A stretch of 7,722 bases of DNA, taken from an uncultured Eubacteriales bacterium. Lineage in GTDB: Bacteria > Bacillota_A > Clostridia > Lachnospirales > Lachnospiraceae. This document shows positions 1-5,952 of the stretch, piece after piece. The position numbers were made by a program, and so were the translations under genes. The stretch's first letter is position 1; each line of letters opens with the position of its first letter. Where the stretch lies: the NCBI GenBank assembly GCA_900321365.1, contig ONVT01000232.1, positions 1 through 7,722 on the forward strand. The letters run 5' to 3'. The notes below the pieces were generated by a model. That model saw only the letters and a list, made by a program, of their open reading frames with translations, was not told the DNA's origin and did not search any database.

Positions 1-735
1 GAGAGTATTTGCCGCTATCCTGTCTGCCTCCGTTGAAGCAGACGGCATCAGGTTATGGGTATCCGAAAGGATCGAGGCCAGCATCACTTTTGCAGTCTTC
101 TCGCCCGGCGTCAGACCGTAATTGTAAAACCGGATGCACACGATCGTGGCAGTGGAGCCAAGCGGCCTTGCATCATAGATCAGCTGATTTCCTGTCGTCA
201 CCGTGCCGGCTCCGTGATGATCGATGATAGTGATAATATTGGCGTCCTGCAGGCCTTCCGCAGACTGCGCATATTCACTGTGGTCAATCAGGACCATATT
301 GCAGCCGGAAGCATCTTCCATCTTTTTCGGTACTTCCACCCCGGCCTTTTCCAGAATCAGTTTTGTTTCTTTATTTATATCTCCAAATACAACCGCCTGC
401 GCATCATATCCCAGCTGCCGAAGAAGCTCCGCATAGGCGATTGAACTGCCGACTGTGTCCGTATCCGGACTTTTATGACCGGACACATAGATCGGCCCCT
501 CGATCTTTCCAAGTCCGTCAAGCTCGCTGCGGTTCAGCTCCGTCACTATTTCCTGCTGTTCCTTATAGTGCTCGAACTCTTCCTGATACTTTTCAATCTC
601 TTCCTGATACTTTTCAATCTCCTCCTGATACTTTTTTATCTCCTCCTGATACTGAGAGTCATCTGCCTGGTCCGCTGTGACCGGGCAGGTCATCAAAGCA
701 ACGCTAAACATAAAACACAAAGCGATTCCCTTCAT
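1..735 (-). CDS. ppaC: Exported family II (DHH) inorganic pyrophosphatase-like protein with N-terminal coiled coil; partial, runs off the left edge
   Basis: 245 codons are visible from ATG at 735; the C-terminus (expected DHHA2 domain) lies outside. Residues 1-21 look like a Sec signal ending VTA before Asp22. Residues 29-56 are four heptads of the type YQEEIEK, with Ile at a and Tyr at d, predicting a coiled coil to about residue 67. The DHH domain starts near residue 80. GHKSPDTD (86-93) supplies His87, Asp91 and Asp93; Asp151 lies in IDHSE; the DHH motif is Asp172-His173-His174; LGSTAT is at 192-197; Asp225 lies in ILSDT. These match the metal ligands and catalytic His of Mn-dependent PPases such as B. 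subtilis PpaC, which hydrolyse pyrophosphate. That family is normally cytoplasmic and starts directly at the GH-x-PDTD strand, so the leader is the oddity. After Asp225 the family's LFKSPT-like segment is replaced by HNLMPSAST, so activity and substrate are uncertain. A c-di-GMP riboswitch lies in its leader. DHH fold certain; PPase activity likely only. Confidence 0.88.
   Translation of the reverse strand, partial: MKGIALCFMFSVALMTCPVTADQADDSQYQEEIKKYQEEIEKYQEEIEKYQEEFEHYKEQQEIVTELNRSELDGLGKIEGPIYVSGHKSPDTDTVGSSIAYAELLRQLGYDAQAVVFGDINKETKLILEKAGVEVPKKMEDASGCNMVLIDHSEYAQSAEGLQDANIITIIDHHGAGTVTTGNQLIYDARPLGSTATIVCIRFYNYGLTPGEKTAKVMLASILSDTHNLMPSASTEADRIAANTL
568..651 (-). repeat. Tandem 21-base repeat, four copies, coding coiled-coil heptads
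   Basis: Four consecutive 21-base units inside the pyrophosphatase-like gene each encode one heptad (YQEEIKK, YQEEIEK, YQEEIEK, YQEEFEH). The first three units differ by only a few bases, while the fourth has diverged at its end. The unit length equals one coiled-coil heptad, so gain or loss of units would keep frame and only change stalk length. Confidence 0.9.
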
Positions 736-744
736 TCCTGAAAT

Positions 745-750
745 CCTCCT
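745..750 (-). promoter_or_regulatory. Ribosome binding site of the pyrophosphatase-like gene
   Basis: AGGAGG lies nine bases before the ATG at 735 on the minus strand. It supports this start, and therefore the reality of the signal peptide and coiled-coil leader. Starting further in, at Met9 or Met15, would have no such site. Confidence 0.85.
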
Positions 751-791
751 GGCTGTTGTATGTGGGATATCCGCAGACTGACATGTCGTTT

Positions 792-797
792 ATTATA
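792..797 (-). promoter_or_regulatory. Possible internal -10 element (TATAAT) downstream of the riboswitch
   Basis: A perfect TATAAT on the minus strand lies 57 bases before the gene start, but the hexamer 17 bases upstream (CATAAT) is a poor -35. A second weak candidate pair is TTGCGT (837-842) with CATAAT (815-820) at 16 bases. If either is used, the gene would have basal expression that bypasses the riboswitch. The 821-863 inverted repeat would then sit where an activator or operator often sits. Low confidence. Confidence 0.25.
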
Positions 798-820
798 AGA
801 TCCATCTGCGCTGTATTATG

Positions 821-863
821 TATAGGAAACGCAAAAACGCAAGCGTTTTTTGCGTTTCCTATA
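821..863. repeat. Near-perfect 43-base inverted repeat in the leader of the pyrophosphatase-like gene
   Basis: Arms of 20 and 21 bases, TATAGGAAACGC at the outer ends and an AAAAACGC / GCGTTTTTT core, pair fully apart from one extra T in the right arm. Only two bases (841-842) separate the arms, so as RNA it would form a long hairpin with an opened tip. There is no T-run on either side, so it is not a standard intrinsic terminator. It lies after the riboswitch terminator and before the gene. It could be a protein operator, a stabilising leader hairpin, or the remnant of a small mobile repeat; the sequence does not decide. Confidence 0.8.
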
Positions 864-881
864 ATTGACAGATCCTGACAT

Positions 882-911
882 AAAAAACTCAGCACCAACC
901 ACAGTGCTGAG
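882..911 (-). terminator. Intrinsic terminator, likely expression platform of the c-di-GMP riboswitch
   Basis: On the minus strand CTCAGCAC (911-904) pairs perfectly with GTGCTGAG (895-888) across an eight-base loop and is followed directly by six T (887-882). It begins about 14 bases after the 3' end of the aptamer and 147 bases before the gene start, the usual layout of a transcription-attenuation riboswitch. Bases 920-928 (GTG-AA-TGAG) could pair instead with the terminator's 5' arm, giving seven base pairs, and so act as an antiterminator. Confidence 0.88.
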
Positions 912-924
912 CCCGCTCTCTCAT

Positions 925-998
925 TCACAACTGGCTGCCATTTTATAGGCCCTATAGCTTTGCGTCACCGGATTTCTCCGGGTTTGCCTTCTCTTTCT
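925..998 (-). ncRNA. Cyclic di-GMP class I riboswitch aptamer (GEMM-I type)
   Basis: The minus strand carries the family's conserved blocks in order: GGCAAACC (988-981), a hairpin CCGGA-GAAA-TCCGG with a GAAA tetraloop (981-968), GACGCAAAGC (966-957), AGGGCCTA (953-946) and ATGGCAGCC (941-933). In known c-di-GMP-I structures the GAAA loop docks into an 11-base receptor made of the CCTAA and TATGG strands; here these are CCTATA and AATGG. The variable stem that normally separates them is almost absent, so affinity could be reduced. A promoter ends about ten bases upstream and an intrinsic terminator follows, so this is a cis-acting leader of the exported pyrophosphatase-like gene. Whether ligand turns expression on or off cannot be read with certainty; the competing pairing noted at the terminator mildly favours an OFF switch. 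Confidence 0.88.
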
Positions 999-1008
999 GC
1001 CATCTACC

Positions 1009-1037
1009 TTTTTACCATATTTGAACAACGTGGTCAA
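1009..1037 (-). promoter_or_regulatory. Promoter of the riboswitch / pyrophosphatase-like unit
   Basis: TTGACC (1037-1032) is followed after exactly 17 bases by TAAAAA (1014-1009), preceded by TGG, which makes an extended -10. The expected start near 1002 is just before the aptamer. The position fits the riboswitch so well that the two support each other. It gives a leader of about 265 bases. Upstream, bases 1038-1139 hold nothing else I can support. Confidence 0.6.
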
Positions 1038-1139
1038 CAAAAGAAGAAATCTTGTCCACAAATGTAATGTCCTGTGGCGAAGAAGGATAAGCATTTTTCA
1101 CACAGCAGATACACAGCCAGGAATCGTGCATCGGATATG

Positions 1140-1174
1140 AAAAAGAGCACCACGTCTGTAAACGTGATGCTCTG
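1140..1174 (-). terminator. Intrinsic terminator of the nucleoside importer operon
   Basis: On the minus strand AGAGCATCACGT (1174-1163) pairs with ACGTGGTGCTCT (1156-1145), twelve pairs including one G-T wobble, across a six-base loop. A T-run (1144-1140, overlapping the stem end) follows. It starts 16 bases after the stop codon of the binding-protein gene, so it ends the importer operon and insulates it from the riboswitch unit. Confidence 0.9.
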
Positions 1175-1190
1175 TCATCTTTCACACTGC

Positions 1191-2219
1191 TTACTCAGCT
1201 TCTGTCTCCGCACCACCCATGAAAGTGCCGTCGATCATCTGCTGGATGTAGTCTTCATACGCAGTCTGCACCTCTTCCGGAACGATATCCGTATTCAGCT
1301 CTCCTGCGGAGAGCACGCCGTTCTGAAGCGTTCCGTACAGGGTCTCTCCTCCGAAGGAACCGTCTTCTACTGCCTTCATGCTCAGTTCGATCAGAACCGA
1401 GTTGTCCGTAACCTGGCTGCCGATGATGCAGTCATTCTGCCCAAGAAAATCTGCCGGCTGTGCAATGTCATAAATCTTGATCTCACCGGCCTGCTCATTT
1501 GCCTCGTCGATGGCCTGGCGGGCACCGGAGTCTACCGCGGAAGCATCGCCGAAGAACACATCCGCTCCCTGATCCATCATCGCCTTCGCGAATTCCAGCC
1601 CCTTGTCGGATGCGGAGAAATCACCGGAGTAAACCGGATCAAGAACCTCTGCGCTCTTGCCGTTCTCTTCCGCGACAAAGGCTGCCGCTTCCCCATATCC
1701 CGCATATTTCGCAAGAGTGGTATCAAGCTCCATGCCGCCGATAAACGCGATCGTTCCAGTATCAGTCATCAGACCTGCGAGCGCACCTGCGATCCAGCCG
1801 ATCTGCGTCGCATTCGGAAGAAGTGAGGACACGTTTCCATTCACTGCCTTTTCGGGTGTATCCGCTCCGCCGTTGAGCAGGGCAAATGCGATATCCGGGT
1901 ACTCTTCCGCCGCCTGCAGAATCGCGTCCGTGTACTGATTGCCCGGTGCGTAGATCATGTCCACACCAAGATCGCAGTAGGATACGATCGTGTCATAATA
2001 GGCAGACTGTGCGATACTGTCAGAATACATGGTTTCCCATCCACACTTTTCGGCAGCGTCCATCATGGCGTTGTAGCAGGCCATGCCCCAGCCGCCGTCA
2101 GAGATACTGGAGTCACAGATCATTGCGACTGTGTGTCCATCCGCATGTGCGGTCATGGCAGGGGCCATGGCTGCGATCATTGCGCCGGTGACGATCATAG
2201 CGATAAGTTTTTTCTTCAT
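1191..2219 (-). CDS. nupN: BMP/PnrA-family nucleoside-binding protein of an ABC importer
   Basis: This is the extracellular substrate-binding component that should deliver a nucleoside to the permeases encoded just upstream. The 342-residue length is normal for the Bmp/PnrA/NupN family. Family landmarks are an early ligand strand with SDGGWG (40-45, where relatives often have Asn at the last place), a YAPGNQYTDAI segment, IAFIGGMELD, a VYSGDFSASDKG segment and a late LYGTLQNGVLS strand. Residues 1-26 form a signal peptide (MKKK, then a hydrophobic core ending AHA before Asp27). There is no lipobox cysteine, although Gram-positive members are usually lipoproteins; how it stays at the cell surface is unclear. 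The C-terminus ends in a short acidic GAETEAE tail. The start is fixed by AGGAGG five bases before ATG. It is the last gene of the operon, 110 bases after the second permease. Nucleoside specificity is inferred from family and neighbours. Confidence 0.93.
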   Translation of the reverse strand: MKKKLIAMIVTGAMIAAMAPAMTAHADGHTVAMICDSSISDGGWGMACYNAMMDAAEKCGWETMYSDSIAQSAYYDTIVSYCDLGVDMIYAPGNQYTDAILQAAEEYPDIAFALLNGGADTPEKAVNGNVSSLLPNATQIGWIAGALAGLMTDTGTIAFIGGMELDTTLAKYAGYGEAAAFVAEENGKSAEVLDPVYSGDFSASDKGLEFAKAMMDQGADVFFGDASAVDSGARQAIDEANEQAGEIKIYDIAQPADFLGQNDCIIGSQVTDNSVLIELSMKAVEDGSFGGETLYGTLQNGVLSAGELNTDIVPEEVQTAYEDYIQQMIDGTFMGGAETEAE

Positions 2220-2282
2220 GTTACCCTCCTTTTGAATAATACTATCTGTGTCTTTAGTTGACGGTTACCTGCATATATGAAC

Positions 2283-2315
2283 TACCCGGCTATTCTGTAA
2301 CGCGGCAGCCGGATA
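2283..2315 (-). repeat. Intercistronic hairpin between second permease and binding-protein genes
   Basis: On the minus strand TATCCGGCT (2315-2307) can pair with AGCCGGGTA (2291-2283), nine pairs with one G-T wobble, around a 15-base loop. No T-run follows, so it is unlikely to terminate. It sits 14 bases after the permease stop. Such hairpins can shield the 3' end of an upstream message or raise the level of a distal binding-protein message; that role is inference. Confidence 0.45.
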
Positions 2316-2329
2316 CAAACATATACCAG

Positions 2330-3259
2330 TCAACGCTCTTCCTTTCTGTACGGCTGTCCGCTTGCCTTGGGGCCTGCCTTCTTCGCCCCGATCAGAGCCA
2401 GAACCACAATGGTAGCCAGATACGGAATCATCTGGAAGAACTGGTATGGAAGCGTATTGTTGACCAGCTGAAGCCGGATCTGCAGCGCGTCGCAGAAGCC
2501 GAAGAACAGGCAGGCAGCCAGAACACCCCAGGGATTCCATCGTCCGAAAATCACCGCCGCCAGAGCGATGAATCCGCGGCCGGCAACATTTCCGTCCACA
2601 TAGGTTTTGGAGTAGCAGGTTGTCAGATAGGCGCCGCCGATTCCGGCAAGCGCGCCGCAGATCACGCAGGAAAGATATTTGATCCCGATCACATTGATCC
2701 CGATCGTTGCCGCAGCCTTCGGATATTCCCCGACCGCCTTGTAATTCAGGCCGGACTTTGTCCGTGAGAAATATATCGCAGTTATAATAACCAGAATAAA
2801 TGCAAAGTACACCATCGGCGTCTGATCCAGAATCAGGTTGACAAAGAAATTGTCACTCTTGATCCCGAACAGTCCTTTCAGAGTCACCATCAGGTTTGCC
2901 TGTACCAGCTCGCTGCCGGAACCGAAGTAGACCCTGTAGATAAAGGCGGCAAGAGCCGGGGCAAAAATATTGATCGCCATGCCATAGACAATCTGCTCCG
3001 CGCACAGTGTAATCGTGGCGTACGCAAAAATCATATTGACCAGAATCCCTGCCAGGGCACCGACCAGAATCCCAAGGAATGGGTTTCCCGAAATAAGGCT
3101 TGCCATAAAGCCTGTCAGCGAACCGATTGCCGCGATTCCTTCGATCCCGATATTCACCAGTCCCGCCCTCTGGGAATAAAGCTCCGCAAGGGCAAGGAAG
3201 ATCAGCGGGATCGCCATCCTGATGCTTGCAAGAATCAGATTCGAAACAAATGATCCCAT
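2330..3259 (-). CDS. nupQ: Nucleoside ABC transporter permease (NupQ/YufQ type)
   Basis: 309-residue integral membrane permease of the BPD_transp_2 superfamily (relatives of RbsC and LivH), pairing with the other permease to form the membrane channel. Hydrophobic segments run through nearly the whole protein, about eight to ten helices. The early motif RAGLVNIGIEGIAAIGS is typical of YufQ/NupQ, and GALAGIGGAYL is the coupling-region signature facing the ATPase. The tail is short and basic. I place the start at ATG 3259, seven bases after GGAGG; an in-frame GTG at 3265 is only one base from that site and is less likely. With this start the gene begins two bases after the stop of the upstream permease, so translation is probably coupled. 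Substrate is inferred from homology to the guanosine/nucleoside transporters of B. subtilis and Lactococcus. Confidence 0.93.
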   Translation of the reverse strand: MGSFVSNLILASIRMAIPLIFLALAELYSQRAGLVNIGIEGIAAIGSLTGFMASLISGNPFLGILVGALAGILVNMIFAYATITLCAEQIVYGMAINIFAPALAAFIYRVYFGSGSELVQANLMVTLKGLFGIKSDNFFVNLILDQTPMVYFAFILVIITAIYFSRTKSGLNYKAVGEYPKAAATIGINVIGIKYLSCVICGALAGIGGAYLTTCYSKTYVDGNVAGRGFIALAAVIFGRWNPWGVLAACLFFGFCDALQIRLQLVNNTLPYQFFQMIPYLATIVVLALIGAKKAGPKASGQPYRKEER

Positions 3260-3261
3260 AT

Positions 3262-4311
3262 TCACGCCTCCTTTCTCTTCTTGCGAAGAAACAGGCTTTT
3301 GAATTCCGGAAGCTTCACCATAGCCATACCGGCGACGGTAAAGACGATGACAAGTGCCTGAATGATATCTGACACGCTGGTCGGGACACCGGTTGCGGTC
3401 TGCATGGTGGTTGATCCGACTCTCAGTGCCGCGAAAAAGATCGCCACCAGAATCCCGGCAAGAGGATGTAGGCTGGCAATCAGTGCCATCGCCACACCGT
3501 CAAATCCATAGCCCGCACCGAACCCATTGATAAGACGAAGCTGCGTTCCCAGAAGTTCCAGCGCGCCGCCGAGCCCTGCAATCGCTCCTGATACAATAAA
3601 ACTCATAAACAGGTACTTCTTTACATTGAACCCGTTCACCTTTGCGGCGGTCATGTTCAGTCCGACCGCCCTGAGCTGGAATCCGGAGGAAGTGTAGAAC
3701 AGGAAATAATAGATGACAACGCCAACCACAATCGCGATGGGAAATGCGATTGTCGCCCTCAGTCCCAGGAAGGACGGAAGCTGTGTCCCATCCGGTACAG
3801 CCATCGTCTGCGGTACGCTGCCGTCACGCAGCCAGTTCGTATAGACCACGCCCATCAGCAGGGTTGCCACATAATTCAGCATGATCGTAATAATCATTTC
3901 GTTCTGCCCGCGGTATACCTTCAAAAGGCCTGCAATCGCCGCCCAGAGTCCGCCGCCGACAGCACCCGCCACAGCGCAGAGCAGTATCGCCCCGATACCG
4001 GTGAAGGGCACCTGTGTCGCGATGTAACAGGCAAGGATCGATCCGATTATAAACTGTCCCTCTCCGCCCAGATTGAAGACACCGCATCGGTATGCAAAGC
4101 ATGCGCATAATGTCGTAAAAATCAAAGGTGTTGCTCTGGAAAAGGTTGTGCCGAGATTGCGAAGATTTCCAAACGCGCCTTTCCAGAGGTACTGCATGGC
4201 TTCGACAGGGTTTGCCCCAAGAGCCGCAATAATAATGCAGCCAATCAGGAACGAAATGATAATGGAAAGTACAGGAACGATAACTAAAGCGCCAGAGCGT
4301 TTCTTTTTCAT
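3262..4311 (-). CDS. nupP: Nucleoside ABC transporter permease (NupP/YufP type)
   Basis: 349-residue membrane permease, partner of the downstream permease. A basic N-terminus (MKKKR) leads into a first long helix, then about eight more hydrophobic segments. CGVFNLGGEGQFIIGS, after the second helix, and GAIAGLGGALELLG, in the later half, are the hallmarks of the YufP/NupP branch of BPD_transp_2 permeases. The C-terminus is basic (LRKKRKEA). The first in-frame start is GTG at 4332, which would overlap the ATPase gene by four bases. However, GGAGG at 4322-4326 lies between that GTG and ATG 4311 and is correctly spaced for the ATG, so I choose 4311. The ribosome site sits right after the ATPase stop codon, a typical coupled operon junction. 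Confidence 0.93.
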   Translation of the reverse strand: MKKKRSGALVIVPVLSIIISFLIGCIIIAALGANPVEAMQYLWKGAFGNLRNLGTTFSRATPLIFTTLCACFAYRCGVFNLGGEGQFIIGSILACYIATQVPFTGIGAILLCAVAGAVGGGLWAAIAGLLKVYRGQNEMIITIMLNYVATLLMGVVYTNWLRDGSVPQTMAVPDGTQLPSFLGLRATIAFPIAIVVGVVIYYFLFYTSSGFQLRAVGLNMTAAKVNGFNVKKYLFMSFIVSGAIAGLGGALELLGTQLRLINGFGAGYGFDGVAMALIASLHPLAGILVAIFFAALRVGSTTMQTATGVPTSVSDIIQALVIVFTVAGMAMVKLPEFKSLFLRKKRKEA

Positions 4312-4328
4312 TTTCTTCGCACCTCCTC

Positions 4329-5849
4329 TCACTTTCCTGCCATCGCCAGAGAGATCTCATCAATCGGCGGATTCTTCCCTGAAAACTCTCCCATGATCTG
4401 CCCTTCAAACATGACCAGGATCCGGTCGGAAACCTCCAGGATCTCGTCAAAGTCTGCCGAGATCAGAAGTACACCGCGTCCCTGGTCCCGCTGGCTTATG
4501 ACCGTATCATGGATGAAACGGGTCGCGCCGATGTCCAGCCCTCTGGTGGGATGTACCGCAACCAGAAGATCGGGAGAGGCCTCAAGTTCTCTTGCCAGAA
4601 TCACCTTCTGCTGATTTCCGCCGGAAAGATTCCTGGCCTCCTGCTCCACAGAAGAACAGCGGATGTCATACTTTTCACGCATCTCCTGCGCGTACTGCAT
4701 GATTGCCTTCTTTTTCAGATGAAGGCCGTTTCCATCCGAGAACCGTTTGTCTCTGGTTGTCTTCAGAACCAGGTTGTCCGCAACGGTCATATTCCCGACC
4801 AGACCTGCCTTATTGCGATCCTCCGGGATGTGGGCAACATTCTCCTGGATAAACCAGTTCGGATCATACCGGGCCACCTTCGAGCCCTTCAGATCCATGG
4901 ATCCTTCTTCCGGCGCAATATTGCCTGTCAGAAGCATGGCCAGCTGACTCTGCCCGTTGCCGTCCACGCCCGCAATACCGACCACCTCCCCGCGCCGGAT
5001 CTGCATCGAAACATCATTCAGACCATTGTGCCTGGAGTTCTTGTGGTAGCAGACATGTTCAAGGGCAGCAACCGTCTCGCCCGGTGATTCCACTTTGCTG
5101 TATTTGGGCGCAGCCAGTTTGTGGCCGATCATCATATTCGCCAGCTGTTCCCCGGTGACATCCTCAATGTTTACGGTCTGTATGGTCTCTCCCGCACGGA
5201 GAATCGTCACACGGTCAGAGATACGCAGAACTTCCCTCATCTTGTGGCTGATGAAAATGACACTTTTGCCCTCTTCCTTCAGCTTTCTCATAATCTCGAA
5301 CAGACCTTCCGCTTCCTGGTCGGTGAGCGCAGCTGTCGGCTCATCGAGCACCAGAATATCACATCCACGGTACAGCGCCTTTAATATTTCAACCCTCTGC
5401 TGCGCACCGACTGAAAGTTCCGTAATCGGCTGCTCAAGATCTGCATCCAGACCATACTTTTTCGATAATTCCAGGATCTCTTTCTTCCTCGCGTTCTGAT
5501 CGATGAAGATGCCCTTTGACCGGGTATCACCAAGGATGATGTTCTCAAACACCGTCATTGCCTCCACCAGCATAAAATGCTGGTGAACCATCCCGATCCC
5601 AATCTTCACTGCCTGCGATGGAGATTCGATCTTTACCTTCTTCCCCCGCACATAAATATCACCCCAGGTAGGCTGATACAGACCAAAGAGAACATTCATC
5701 AATGTACTCTTTCCGGCTCCGTTCTCCCCCAGAAGCGTATGTACCTCTCCGGCACGGACACTGAAATTAACATCCCGGTTTGCATACACTGTCCCAAACT
5801 GTTTCGTGATATGCTCCATCCGGAGAGCTTCTGCTGCCTCAGCGGTCAT
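4329..5849 (-). CDS. nupO: Nucleoside ABC transporter ATP-binding protein with two fused ATPase domains (NupO/YufO type)
   Basis: 506-residue cytoplasmic ATPase that powers the importer; two nucleotide-binding domains in one chain, as in RbsA and YufO/NupO. Domain 1: Walker A GENGAGKST (41-49), Q-loop Gln90, signature LSVGAQQ (145-151), Walker B ILVLDEPT (165-172), switch His202. Domain 2 is degenerate: GVDGNGQSQ (294-302) lacks the Walker A Lys, Walker B is LLVAVHPT (428-435) without the Asp-Glu pair, and Ala465 replaces the switch His, while its signature LSGGNQQ (408-414) is intact. So one competent ATP site is expected, formed by domain 1 Walker motifs and domain 2 signature; this asymmetry is usual in the family. 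I choose ATG 5849, nine bases after an AAGGGAA site; GTG 5858 is in frame but directly abuts that site. First of four importer genes, about 100 bases after the GH3 gene. Confidence 0.95.
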   Translation of the reverse strand: MTAEAAEALRMEHITKQFGTVYANRDVNFSVRAGEVHTLLGENGAGKSTLMNVLFGLYQPTWGDIYVRGKKVKIESPSQAVKIGIGMVHQHFMLVEAMTVFENIILGDTRSKGIFIDQNARKKEILELSKKYGLDADLEQPITELSVGAQQRVEILKALYRGCDILVLDEPTAALTDQEAEGLFEIMRKLKEEGKSVIFISHKMREVLRISDRVTILRAGETIQTVNIEDVTGEQLANMMIGHKLAAPKYSKVESPGETVAALEHVCYHKNSRHNGLNDVSMQIRRGEVVGIAGVDGNGQSQLAMLLTGNIAPEEGSMDLKGSKVARYDPNWFIQENVAHIPEDRNKAGLVGNMTVADNLVLKTTRDKRFSDGNGLHLKKKAIMQYAQEMREKYDIRCSSVEQEARNLSGGNQQKVILARELEASPDLLVAVHPTRGLDIGATRFIHDTVISQRDQGRGVLLISADFDEILEVSDRILVMFEGQIMGEFSGKNPPIDEISLAMAGK

Positions 5850-5952
5850 GACAATCACTTCCCTTCCATATTATCTTTGCTCCATTTCCGAGATATCTTC
5901 CGCTCAACACGTTCACGCCGGTGATAAGCACTGAACCGGAGGCATCCAGCCA
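5850..5952 (-). other. Short intergenic region between GH3 and importer genes
   Basis: About 100 bases with no convincing terminator or promoter on the minus strand. A GATAATAT close to the ribosome site has no -35 at a workable distance, and a CCGG/CCGG pair is too short to stop transcription. The simplest reading is read-through from the GH3 gene into the importer genes. AAGGGAA (5865-5859) is the ribosome site of the ATPase gene. Confidence 0.5.

Noticed and set aside
684..735. Lipobox (LMTC) in the pyrophosphatase-like leader
   Set aside because: Thr just before the Cys and Met at the next position fit the lipobox poorly, and a better signal peptidase I site (VTA before Asp) follows four residues later; lipoprotein status is unlikely but not excluded.
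704..928. Open frame of 74 codons on the minus strand overlapping the pyrophosphatase start
   Set aside because: It runs through the riboswitch terminator and the inverted repeat, has no ribosome site, and overlaps the well-supported gene in another frame.
1056..1077. Imperfect inverted repeat CCACA / TGTGG upstream of the riboswitch promoter
   Set aside because: Only five pairs around a 12-base spacer; such matches are expected by chance.
1074..1826. Open frame of 250 codons on the plus strand
   Set aside because: It lies antisense to the binding-protein gene and its terminator and resembles no protein family; a shadow of a GC-biased gene.
2220..2329. Promoter or purine riboswitch in front of the binding-protein gene
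   Set aside because: TTGACT near 2330 has no -10 at a suitable distance, and none of the conserved purine-riboswitch loops could be recognised.
4329..4332. Four-base overlap of the ATPase and first permease genes through a GTG start
   Set aside because: The ribosome site lies downstream of that GTG and fits ATG 4311; the same kind of false GTG occurs at 3265 and 5858.
4509..5087. Open frame of 192 codons on the plus strand
   Set aside because: It is antisense to the ATPase second domain; composition and lack of motifs mark it as a shadow.
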